64,000 nt of DNA from Micromonospora trifolii (lineage in GTDB: Bacteria > Actinomycetota > Actinomycetes > Mycobacteriales > Micromonosporaceae), in NCBI RefSeq assembly GCF_022229005.1, contig NZ_JAKKFD010000053.1, positions 52,836-116,835 on the forward strand, given 5' to 3'. The translations under genes were made by a program, and so were the position numbers. Below are positions 57,627 through 64,000 of the stretch, one piece after another (within the stretch, counting starts at the first letter, position 1; the number at the start of each line of letters is the position of its first letter). The notes below the pieces were generated by a model. The model saw nothing but the letters and a program-made list of their open reading frames with translations, was not told the DNA's origin and made no database searches.

Positions 57627-59294
57627 TCAGTGTCGGGCGGCGCCGTTCTCGCTGACCGGCTGCCCGAAGGCCAGGAACGGCACCGGCGTCGGTGCGTCGG
57701 TGCCGATGTGCCGAGGGAAGGTCGGCTCGGCGTCGTCGGCGCTCACCTCCCGGGCAGCCGTACGCTCGGGCGCCGTCGACTCGTCCGCCACCGCCGACGC
57801 GTCGCCGTGCTCGCCGTTCGCCTGCTCGGCCGGGGTCCGGTCGACATAGCCGTTCTCGGCCGGGACGCGGTCGACAGGCGCGGGGCTGAGCGGGGTGCGG
57901 TCGGCGTCCGCATCGTCCGCTGTGGATCGCTCCGGTGAGTGCCGGTCGACGCCGACGCGGTCGACGTGGAGCCGCTCGACGCCTACCCGCTCGGGGGCGG
58001 GTCGGTCGGCACTGGAGCGGGAACCCACCATCGGGTATTCGGCGGTCTCCGTACCGCCGGCTGCCGCGGCCATGACCGCGGCGGCGGCGAGATCGGCCAC
58101 CCGCTTCGCTTCCCGCTGTACGCGGGCGCGGACCTCCTTGGCGTGCCGCTCGGCGGAGTCCCCGGCACGCCGGGCCTCGTCCAGCCGGGCGCTCTCGGCG
58201 GTCAGGTCCCGGCGGACCTCACCGAGTCGCTGCTGCATCCGGGACAGCTCGTTCTCCAGCGTCTCGCCCTCCTGGCGGATCTCGGCGAGCTGCTGGCGGC
58301 CGGTGTCCAGCTCGGCGTTCAGCTCGGCGGCCTCCTGCCGGCGCTCCGCAAGCTCCTTCTGCAGGGTGGCGAGCTGCTGCTGATGGCTGGCGGCCTGCTC
58401 GTCGGCGCGGTTGCGCAGCTCGGTCACGTGCTGCTGCGCCTCGGCCAGCAGCGCGGCGATCTGCTGCTCGGTCGCGCTGCGCTGCTCGGCCAGCTCCTGC
58501 TCGGCGGCGGCCTGCTGTTCGGCGATGTCCTGCTCGGCGGCGGTGCGCCGCTCGTTGACCTCTCGCTCCACGCTGGCCTGCCACTGGGCCATCTCCTGCT
58601 GGTTCTTGGAGCGGGCCGACTGGAGTTCCTGCTGGATCTGGGTACGGGCCGACTTCATCAGCGCGTCGGCGGCGACCCGGGTCTGGTTGAGCTGCTGCGC
58701 GCTCTGCTCGGTGATCCGCTTGGCCTCGTGCTGGGCGCGCTCGTGCGCGGCCTCACCGTCGGCCCGCAACTGCTCGGCGTGCTCGCGGATCGCTGTCAGT
58801 TCGGCTTCGGCGTGGGTACGCCGTTCCTCGTGCGCCTGCTCCTGCTCGGTCCGCCGGGCGGCCAGTTCCTCGGCCAGATCCTGACGTGCCTGCGCGGCCC
58901 GCTCACGGGTGTCGGCGAGGATCCGCTCGGACTCGCTGCGCAGCTCGTTCGCGCGGTCGGTGGCCGACTCGGTGATGATGCCGGCCTGCTTCTCGGCGAG
59001 CGCCATGATCTCGCCGACCATCGGGCCCAGATCGTGGAACGAGGCGCGGTCCACCTGCACGGGTTGCTCCTGAAGCTCGGCCAGTTCGGCGCGCAGACGC
59101 TGCACCTCGGCGGTCAGTTCACGGACGCGGACGGCGGAACGCCCATGCTCCCCGCTCAGCATCGCGATCTGACCGTCGAGCTGCTCCAGGTGCCGGTCCA
59201 CCTGGCGTTTGTCGTATCCGCGCAGGGCGAGCTCGAAGCTCGGCCGGGAGGCCGCATCGTCGCGTGCTGCGTGCGGCTCAGCGCCGATGGACAT
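57627..59294 (-). CDS. Large coiled-coil protein with DivIVA-like N-terminus (Scy/FilP-like)
   Basis: 555 residues. The start FELALRGYDKRQVDRHLEQLDGQIAML is a DivIVA-type membrane-curvature or assembly motif. Residues about 45-410 are an almost unbroken coiled coil rich in Glu, Gln, Ala and Arg (ERILADTRERAAQARQDL, AEQDIAEQQAAAEQELAEQRSATEQQ). The tail is disordered and has a loose repeat of VDR/ERV units (RVGVERLHVDRVGVDR, PVDRVPAENGYVDRTPAE). ATG 59294 has GGAGG 7 bases upstream. Likely a scaffold in polar growth or cell wall assembly, as for Scy and FilP in Streptomyces. Confidence 0.82.
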   Translation of the reverse strand: MSIGAEPHAARDDAASRPSFELALRGYDKRQVDRHLEQLDGQIAMLSGEHGRSAVRVRELTAEVQRLRAELAELQEQPVQVDRASFHDLGPMVGEIMALAEKQAGIITESATDRANELRSESERILADTRERAAQARQDLAEELAARRTEQEQAHEERRTHAEAELTAIREHAEQLRADGEAAHERAQHEAKRITEQSAQQLNQTRVAADALMKSARTQIQQELQSARSKNQQEMAQWQASVEREVNERRTAAEQDIAEQQAAAEQELAEQRSATEQQIAALLAEAQQHVTELRNRADEQAASHQQQLATLQKELAERRQEAAELNAELDTGRQQLAEIRQEGETLENELSRMQQRLGEVRRDLTAESARLDEARRAGDSAERHAKEVRARVQREAKRVADLAAAAVMAAAAGGTETAEYPMVGSRSSADRPAPERVGVERLHVDRVGVDRHSPERSTADDADADRTPLSPAPVDRVPAENGYVDRTPAEQANGEHGDASAVADESTAPERTAAREVSADDAEPTFPRHIGTDAPTPVPFLAFGQPVSENGAARH

Positions 59295-59447
59295 GCACCA
59301 TCCTCCGTACGATCGGGGCGTCAGGGTCGGCGGTCGCCTGCCCCACGGGCCGTCAGTGTGGCGCAACGCTACCGCCGAGCGGACCTCATGCGAAGTCCTG
59401 CCCCACCTCCTCTCACGTTGCCGACCCGCGTTGCCCCGATCCCGCGC

Positions 59448-59518
59448 CGATCATGGACTCGTGGTGCCGGAAAGGTGGTGCTCCACCACCTTTGTCGTCC
59501 ACCACAACTCCATGATCG
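59448..59518. repeat. Palindromic element (GATCATGG family), double stem
   Basis: Outer arms 59448-59466 and 59500-59518 pair at 17 of 19 positions, starting CGATCATGGA. Inside is a second perfect stem AAAGGTGGTG/CACCACCTTT (59471-59480, 59484-59493) with loop CTC. It occupies much of the 247-base gap between the coiled-coil and fusion-protein genes. Confidence 0.8.
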
Positions 59519-59541
59519 ACGCAGGTCACCTCGGCACGAGG

Positions 59542-61116
59542 TCAGCGTCGGCGGGCGACCAGGACCGCGTCGTGGTGGGTGATGTTCTCGCCGTCCTGGT
59601 TGGTGACGGGGCGGGAGCGTTCCTCCGCCGCCAGCACCTCCCACTGGGCCGGCTCCAGATCGGCGGCCACGTCCTGCGCGGTGTACATCATGTCCGGCAT
59701 GTGCATCCGGTGCGCCGACCCCCACAGGTCCGACGGGTGGTGCCCGACGATCAGCAGGACACCGCCCGGCGCCACCGCCGCGGCCAGCCGGCCGAACAAC
59801 TCCCGCCGCTGCACCGGCGGAAGGTGCATGAACTGCGCGGACACCAGGTCGTACGCCTCCTCGGTGGGCGGCTTGTCCCGCAGGTCGACGTGGGTGAACT
59901 CGATCCGGTCACCCACGCCGACGGCCTCGGCGTGCGCGGCGGCCCGGCTCAGCGCCGTGCTGGAGATGTCCACGGCCGTCACCTGCCAGCCGCGCTCGGC
60001 CAACCACACCGCGTCGGCGCCCTCGCCGCTGCCCACGTCCAGCGCGCGCCCCGGGGCCAGGTCGGTGACCTCGGCGACCAGTTGCGGGTTCGGCCGACCA
60101 CTCCACACTGTGGGCCGGGACTGGTAGCGCTCCTCCCACGCCGGCTCCTCGAACGTCGTGGCCACCAGCTGTCGGTACGCGGCCACCGCGTCCCGGGTCT
60201 CCTCGGCGATGAGATCGGCGTTGATCGCCGCCGCCGCGGTCAGGCCGGCCCCGGCGGACGTGATCACCTGAGCGCGGATGTCGGCCACGTTGCCCGCCAC
60301 CCAGACACCCGGGACGGTCGTGGCGCCGGTGGCGTCGGTCGGGACCTGGGCACCGATGACGTGCTCACCCATCGTCACCTCCTCCGGGGCCAGACCCAAC
60401 CCCACCAGCACGTCGGCGCGGGGAGTCAGCCGCGTCGCCACCACTATCGCGTCGAGTGCCACCACCCGGCCGTCAGCGAGCCGTACGCCGGTCAGAGCAT
60501 CGTCGGTCACCTCCACCGCGGCGACCGGGCCGGGCACCACAGCGATGCTGCGGGCGGCGAGCCGCTCGGCGGTCTCCGCGTCCGGTGCCGGGGCGTCGTG
60601 CAGCAGGAGCAGCACGCTGGGGCTCCACTGACGCCACATCTCGGCCTGGTGCACGCTCAGCGGGCTGGTCGCCAGGACGCCGATCCGCTGGTCCCGAACC
60701 TCCCACCCGTGGCAGTACGGGCAGTGCAGCACGTCGCGGCCCCACCGCTGGGCGAGGCCGGGCACGTCGGGCAGTTCGTCGGTCAGGCCGGTGGTCACCA
60801 GCAGCCGGCGGGCCCGCACCGACTCCCCGCCGTCGAGGCTCAGCTGGAACCCGTTGTCGTGCCGGGTCGCGGCCTGCACCCGCCCGGTGCGGAACTGCCC
60901 GCCGTACCCGGCCACCTCGGCCCGTCCGATGGCGAGCAGTTCGCCCGGCGGCGTCCCCTCCCGACCGAGGTAGTTGTGTATCCGGTCGGCCGGCGCGTTG
61001 CGCGGCTCACCCGAGTCGATCACCAGTACCGACCGTCGGGCCCGGCTCAGCGCCAGGGCTCCGCTGAGCCCGGCGGCGCCGCCACCCACCACCACCACGT
61101 CGTATGTCTCGTCCAC
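59542..61116 (-). CDS. Fusion of thioredoxin-reductase-like flavoenzyme and SAM methyltransferase
   Basis: 524 residues from GTG 61116 (GGGAG 6 bases upstream). Residues 1 to about 310 are thioredoxin-reductase-like: VVVVGGGAAGLSGALAL (FAD), LLVTTGLTDELPDVPG, HCPYCHGWE with the redox CxxC, and VWVAGNVADIRAQVITSAGAG. Residues about 325-524 are a class I methyltransferase: ALDVGSGEGADAVWLAERGWQVTAVDIS, IEFTHVDLRDKPP, YDLVSAQFMHLPP, APGGVLLIVGHHP. The NAD site in the first part is weak. This fusion recurs in actinomycetes, next to an XRE-cupin regulator as here. Substrate unknown. Confidence 0.88.
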   Translation of the reverse strand: MDETYDVVVVGGGAAGLSGALALSRARRSVLVIDSGEPRNAPADRIHNYLGREGTPPGELLAIGRAEVAGYGGQFRTGRVQAATRHDNGFQLSLDGGESVRARRLLVTTGLTDELPDVPGLAQRWGRDVLHCPYCHGWEVRDQRIGVLATSPLSVHQAEMWRQWSPSVLLLLHDAPAPDAETAERLAARSIAVVPGPVAAVEVTDDALTGVRLADGRVVALDAIVVATRLTPRADVLVGLGLAPEEVTMGEHVIGAQVPTDATGATTVPGVWVAGNVADIRAQVITSAGAGLTAAAAINADLIAEETRDAVAAYRQLVATTFEEPAWEERYQSRPTVWSGRPNPQLVAEVTDLAPGRALDVGSGEGADAVWLAERGWQVTAVDISSTALSRAAAHAEAVGVGDRIEFTHVDLRDKPPTEEAYDLVSAQFMHLPPVQRRELFGRLAAAVAPGGVLLIVGHHPSDLWGSAHRMHMPDMMYTAQDVAADLEPAQWEVLAAEERSRPVTNQDGENITHHDAVLVARRR

Positions 61117-61164
61117 TGCTATCTCCCTCGTGCTCTGTCGGCTGCGCCCACCATCCGTCGGCAC

Positions 61165-61199
61165 CGGCAAGGTGGCAACTATCCTTGCCGTTATGGCAA
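61165..61199 (+). promoter_or_regulatory. Compact operator/promoter for divergent fusion gene and XRE-cupin gene
   Basis: CGGCAAGG (61165-61172) and CCTTGCCG (61183-61190) form a perfect 8-bp inverted repeat with a 10-base spacer; TTGCC-N5-GGCAA (61185-61199) overlaps it and reaches into the start codon. TATCCT (61180-61185) is a good -10, which would put transcription start at or next to the ATG at 61193: a leaderless message. The XRE-cupin protein likely binds here. Confidence 0.65.
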
Positions 61200-61786
61200 A
61201 CGAGGACAGCGCCGCGCTGGCGGCCGTCGGCCCCCGGCTGCGTGCCCTGCGTCACCAACGCGGGACCACGCTGACCCAGCTCGCCGACCTGACCGGCATC
61301 TCGGTGAGCACCCTGTCCCGGCTGGAGTCCGGCAGCCGTCGCCCCACCCTGGAGCTGCTGCTCCCGCTGGCGAGGGCCTACCAGGTGGCGCTGGACGAAC
61401 TGGTCGACGCCCCCGCCACCGGCGACCCCCGGGTACGCCCCAAACCGATAGTCATCCACGGTGTGACGTATCTGCCGCTGACCCGCCGACCGGGCGGTGT
61501 CCAGGCGTTCAAGCAGATCTTCCCGCCGGACCCGTCCGCCGGGGGCCGAATCCCGCAGGCCCACGAGGGGTACGAGTGGCTCTACGTGCTCTCCGGTCGG
61601 CTACGGCTGCTGCTCGGTGACCGTGATCTGACGCTGACCGCGGGGGAGGTGGCCGAGTTCGACACCCGCACGCCGCACCTCTTCTTCAACCCCGGCCCCG
61701 GCACCGCCGAAGCCCTCAGCCTCTTCGGACCGCAGGGGGAGCGACTGCACGTCCGCGCCCGCCCCGCCGCCACACGCGATCAATGA
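61193..61786 (+). CDS. XRE-cupin transcriptional regulator
   Basis: 197 residues. XRE helix-turn-helix PRLRALRHQRGTTLTQLADLTGISVSTLSRLESGSRRPTLELLLPLARAY is followed by a cupin: AHEGYEWLYVLSGRLRLLLGDRDLTLTAGEVAEFDTRTPHLFFNPG, which keeps the usual Gly and His positions. Such proteins sense a small molecule in the cupin and repress their neighbours. ATG 61193 has no ribosome site, consistent with a leaderless transcript. Divergent from the flavoenzyme-methyltransferase fusion, its probable target. Confidence 0.9.
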   Translation: MANEDSAALAAVGPRLRALRHQRGTTLTQLADLTGISVSTLSRLESGSRRPTLELLLPLARAYQVALDELVDAPATGDPRVRPKPIVIHGVTYLPLTRRPGGVQAFKQIFPPDPSAGGRIPQAHEGYEWLYVLSGRLRLLLGDRDLTLTAGEVAEFDTRTPHLFFNPGPGTAEALSLFGPQGERLHVRARPAATRDQ

Positions 61787-61823
61787 ACTCGGGGCATCCA
61801 GGCCGCCGGAACACCCCGACTTC
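61785..61823. repeat. Palindromic element (GAAGTCGGGGTGT family) overlapping a stop codon
   Basis: GAACTCGGGG (61785-61794) and CCCCGACTTC (61814-61823) pair at 9 of 10 positions. Read on the minus strand it begins GAAGTCGGGGTGT, as at 13770-13782. It starts inside the TGA of the XRE-cupin gene and may terminate it. Confidence 0.6.
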
Positions 61824-61907
61824 AGCAATCTTGTGTCGATGTGTCGATCATTGGCGGTCTTGGCTGCTGGCAGATCCGCGTTGGTGGTCTGTTCGTACCC
61901 TGCTGGC

Positions 61908-62477
61908 ATGACCACGCGGCGGGCGAGCGGACTGAGTACGGTGCAGGGCCACTACTGGCACGCCGTCCTGCTCGGAGATCGTTCGCTGTCGCGTCGCCTG
62001 CAACCCAGGGCGTTCCTCGACCGGAGAGCCTTGGGGGGTGTGTTGCTGGGAATGTTCCGGGTCGTGCTCCGCTGGCTCGACCCAGACCCAAGCAACTCTG
62101 CCGAGATTCGCCAATTCGCCGAGCGGGTGATGAGGTACACCTACGCGTCGTACGGCGTCCCGGCGGACGAGGTGTCGCGGCGCATTCTTCAGGAGATGGG
62201 GGAGGTGCCGGACGACGACGTCAAACCCGCGCATCCGGGCATCGCGGAGTTGGCGGTGGTCATGACCGGCGTGCGTGATCTTGAGCTCAAGCCCGGCCAC
62301 ATTGATCGCATGATCACCGGCGGCGAGGAATTCGCGAGGCAGTGGGGAATCACTCTCGCCGCCTATCGCCCCGGGCCCATCATGCGGTGGCGTTTCGAGA
62401 TGGCAGAGGGTCGCTGGTACGGGTACGCGGCCAGGAGACGTTGGAGCGCGGAGCGCATGGGTGCCTTCACCGACTGA
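61908..62477 (+). CDS. Protein of unknown function
   Basis: 189 residues. Features: basic start, SLSRRLQPRAFLDRRALGGVLLGMFRVVLRWLDPD, IRQFAERVMRYTYASYGVPADEVSRRILQEMGEV, and an aromatic end WRFEMAEGRWYGYAARRRWSAERMGAF. No membrane span and no known motif. ATG 61908 lies 6 bases after TACCCT, so it too may be leaderless; there is no ribosome site. GC is slightly lower than in the rest of the window. Confidence 0.6.
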   Translation: MTTRRASGLSTVQGHYWHAVLLGDRSLSRRLQPRAFLDRRALGGVLLGMFRVVLRWLDPDPSNSAEIRQFAERVMRYTYASYGVPADEVSRRILQEMGEVPDDDVKPAHPGIAELAVVMTGVRDLELKPGHIDRMITGGEEFARQWGITLAAYRPGPIMRWRFEMAEGRWYGYAARRRWSAERMGAFTD

Positions 62478-62535
62478 CGGCGGGACGACCGCGCCGTGGG
62501 AGGCACCGTGGAACCGTCGGTGCGAGGATGGCGCG

Positions 62536-63285
62536 ATGACCGATGCGGCACACCGGCACTGGACCGATCGGATCGAGCACCGTGACATCGTCGTCAACGA
62601 GGCCCCGGGATTCCGCCCGGTGACGTTGGATCTCGTCGTGCCGGTGGAAGCCACCCGACCGGTCCCGGTCCTGGTGTGGATCCACGGCGGCGCCTGGCTG
62701 TTCGGCTCGCCCAAGCACCCGGCGGACTGGCTCATGGAGGCGGACCCCTTCACCGCCGCCATCCAAGCCGGATTCGCGGTCGCCTCCGCGCAGTACCTGC
62801 TCAGCGGCGAAGGGCCCTTCCCCGCGCAACTCGACGACGTCAGGGCGGCGGTGCGTTGGCTTCGCCGCCACGGCGACACGGTGGGCGTGGACCGGGAGTG
62901 GATCGGCGTGTGGGGCGAGTCGGCCGGCGGGCACCTGGCCTCGATGGTCGCGCTGAACGGGAACGACCAGGACGACAGTGGCATCCAGGCGGCGGTCTGC
63001 TGGTACGCGCCATCGAACCTGCTGACCATGCAGTCGCAGGCGCATCCGTCCGGGACGATCGACCACAATGCGGCGGACTCGCCCGAATCCCTGGTGATCC
63101 GCGCGGCGTTGGTCAAGAACCCGGAAGCGAGCCGGGCGGCCAGTCCGATCACCTACGTCACCGACCAGGCCCCGCCCATGCTGCTGATTCAAGGCGACCA
63201 GGACATGGTCGTACCGGTGGGGGGAGTAACTGCTGGCGTGTCCGCGATCAGGGGTGCTCAGGAGTCGACTTTGGTGACGGTGTGA
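62536..63285 (+). CDS. Alpha/beta hydrolase (BD-FAE/carboxylesterase type), C-terminus cut off
   Basis: 249 codons remain. The fold starts well: VPVLVWIHGGAWLFGSPKHPADW (oxyanion HGG), ASAQYLLSGEGPFPAQLDDVRAAVRWLRRHG, nucleophile Ser in WGESAGGHLASMVA, and acid region APPMLLIQGDQDMVVP. At about 63217 the sequence switches to unrelated residues (GGVTAGVSAIRGAQESTLVTV) and stops. The expected final helix and catalytic His are missing because an IS607-type element follows directly. Probably inactive. ATG 62536; GAGG 8 bases upstream. Confidence 0.8.
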   Translation: MTDAAHRHWTDRIEHRDIVVNEAPGFRPVTLDLVVPVEATRPVPVLVWIHGGAWLFGSPKHPADWLMEADPFTAAIQAGFAVASAQYLLSGEGPFPAQLDDVRAAVRWLRRHGDTVGVDREWIGVWGESAGGHLASMVALNGNDQDDSGIQAAVCWYAPSNLLTMQSQAHPSGTIDHNAADSPESLVIRAALVKNPEASRAASPITYVTDQAPPMLLIQGDQDMVVPVGGVTAGVSAIRGAQESTLVTV

Positions 63286-63514
63286 ACTTGAAGGAGTGGG
63301 CGGCGGCTACCGGCGTCTCGTACGCGACCAGGCGGCGGCGGCACGAGTCGGAGACCTTGCCTGTTCCCGCTGCCGGCTCGGCCGGCTGATTATGTTCGGT
63401 GAGCCGTTGACCGGCGCGGTCCCGGACGCTGGGCAGGTGGTGGTATACGGCCGTCGCGCCGGCGCGGGCCGTGTCCGCCGCGCGGTCGAGGCGGTCACGG
63501 GGGACCTGACGTGA
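63282..63514 (+). pseudogene. tnpA: IS607 TnpA serine recombinase remnant
   Basis: From GTG 63282 the frame reads MNLKEWAAATGVSYATRRRR...ETLPVPA, the MerR-like helix-turn-helix of IS607 TnpA, then stops at 63387-63389. One base out of frame, from about 63371, it resumes as LGRLIMFGEPLTGAVPDAGQ and VVVYGR. The catalytic serine region that should follow (Y-x-R-V-S-S) is gone, and a short junk tail leads to the stop at 63512-63514. So there is a frameshift plus a large internal deletion. Confidence 0.75.
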
Positions 63515-63840
63515 AGGCGATCCAGGCGTACCGGTTCGCTCTCGACCTCACTCCGGGTCAGGAACGCGCCGTGAGGGCGCATGTCGGGGCTGCGCGAGTG
63601 GCGCACAACTGGGCGCTCGCCCGGGTCAAGGCGGTCATGGACCAGCGCGCTGCGGAGCGCTCTTATGGGGTGCCGGATGAGTTGCTGACGCCGTCGCTGC
63701 CGTGGTCGCTCGCCGGGCTGCGTAAGGCGTGGAACGCTGCGAAGGCTGATGCGGCGCCGTGGTGGGGTGAGGTGTCGAAAGAGGCGTTCAACACCGGCCT
63801 GGACGCTCTCGCCCGCGGCTTGAGGAACAGCTCGGCATAG
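63511..63840 (+). pseudogene. tnpB: TnpB (OrfB, IS605/IS607) N-terminal remnant
   Basis: 109 codons from GTG 63511. AYRFALDLTPGQERAVRAHVGAARVAHNWALA is the OrfB/TnpB N-terminal helix-turn-helix domain, and later LRKAWNAAKADAAPWWGEVSKEAFNTGLDALARGLRN matches the following conserved region, then a stop. The RuvC nuclease and zinc-ribbon parts of a full TnpB of about 400 residues are absent, so no RNA-guided nuclease activity is possible from this copy. Confidence 0.85.
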
Positions 63841-64000
63841 CGTCGTGTCGGGCTAGAGTGTAGATCTCGGACGTCGCCGTACCATTACGAAAAATAAAGC
63901 TGTTCAATAACGTACCGGAGGCTGGTGAACACTCACACGTGTGACGGTGTTACCTTACTATGGAAAGCAGTAAGTCGAGAATGCAGGCCATCGGTCAGGG
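63841..64000 (+). other. AT-richer right edge with palindrome and possible gene start
   Basis: Base composition changes sharply here (runs such as ACGAAAAATAAAG at 63879-63900). It includes a perfect palindrome TCACACGTGTGA (63933-63944) and, 15 bases later, an ATG at 63960 opening MESSKSRMQAIGQ to the window end. It may be the promoter and start of a gene outside the window, or a relic of the mobile element. No ribosome site. Confidence 0.35.

Larger units (their letters stand above)
63220..63840 (+). mobile_element. Decayed IS607-type insertion element
   Basis: Contains a broken serine-recombinase gene (tnpA) whose end overlaps a truncated tnpB as GTGA, the gene order of IS607 elements. 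The left junction falls in GGTGGGGGGAG at about 63214-63224, inside the hydrolase gene; IS607 elements insert at GG without target duplication. The right end is not clear; coding similarity ends at 63840. Both genes are incomplete, so it cannot move by itself. Confidence 0.75.

Noticed and set aside
63511..63840. Functional TnpB RNA-guided nuclease
   Set aside because: Only the first quarter of the protein is left; the RuvC and zinc-ribbon regions are missing.
1..64000. tRNA, rRNA or CRISPR array
   Set aside because: No cloverleaf with a conserved T-arm, no rRNA-like stretch and no regularly spaced direct repeats were noticed. A covariance-model scan was not possible, so a single tRNA could have been missed.

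Overview
High-GC actinomycete chromosome, most likely Micromonospora or a close relative. This placement is inferred from very GC-rich third codon positions, frequent GTG and TTG starts, ATGA/GTGA gene overlaps, Tat and lipoprotein secretion signals, a Scy/DivIVA-like coiled-coil protein, and several short palindromic elements scattered between genes. I see no tRNA, rRNA or CRISPR array.

Layout. (1) 1-12.4 kb: an exopolysaccharide cluster. A minus-strand operon whose genes all overlap encodes a priming sugar transferase, a flippase, two methyltransferases, three glycosyltransferases and an O-antigen-ligase-like polymerase. It is divergent from an NAD-sugar epimerase and a secreted GH99-like glycosidase with discoidin domains. 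The cluster carries two marks of recent reshuffling: a GT2 fused to an orphan half of the neighbouring GT-B enzyme, and a 299-bp tract nearly identical between the two methyltransferase genes. (2) 12.4-21.6 kb: mixed housekeeping and regulatory genes (Nudix, two XRE-TPR regulators, epoxide hydrolase, phosphoesterase, alpha/beta hydrolase, O-methyltransferase), one frameshifted small gene, and a palindromic element inserted in frame in a regulator. (3) 21.7-27.6 kb: an organosulfur island. SsuABC-type transport genes run into a methanethiol-oxidase (SBP56) gene and a membrane protein, opposite an SsuD-type flavin monooxygenase; a nested palindrome lies in the shared promoter region. (4) 29.1-40.9 kb: a urea module. 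Urease ureABCFGD is followed by a MarR regulator, a cytoplasmic UrtA/AmiC-like sensor, and the urea ABC transporter urtABCDE. Between sensor and urtA lies the most intriguing non-coding region: a good promoter, a structured RNA, an intrinsic terminator with a possible antiterminator pairing, and then a GlnR-like site. (5) 40.9-45.2 kb: a LacI regulator with a double operator facing a secreted LamG protein and a secreted sugar-dehydrogenase-like protein. (6) 45.3-55.9 kb: small stress and unknown genes (MOSC, SMI1/KNR4, NTF2-like, anti-sigma-type ATPase, DUF2267), a HAF-repeat protein, a large PA14/propeller/ricin secreted protein, and a copper-type group (CopC-like, cupredoxin lipoprotein, membrane protein). 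(7) 56-61.8 kb: a flavin disulfide reductase, the Scy-like coiled coil, and a thioredoxin-reductase/methyltransferase fusion divergent from an XRE-cupin regulator. (8) 61.8-64 kb: an unknown gene, then an alpha/beta hydrolase cut off by a decayed IS607-type element (tnpA and tnpB remnants) and AT-richer DNA at the right edge.

How the parts work together. Region 1 builds, exports and possibly trims a surface polysaccharide. Region 3 imports and breaks down organosulfur compounds. Region 4 imports urea and hydrolyses it to ammonia; its regulators and leader RNA suggest nitrogen or urea control. All functional calls come from reading translated sequence and motifs; no database search was run.
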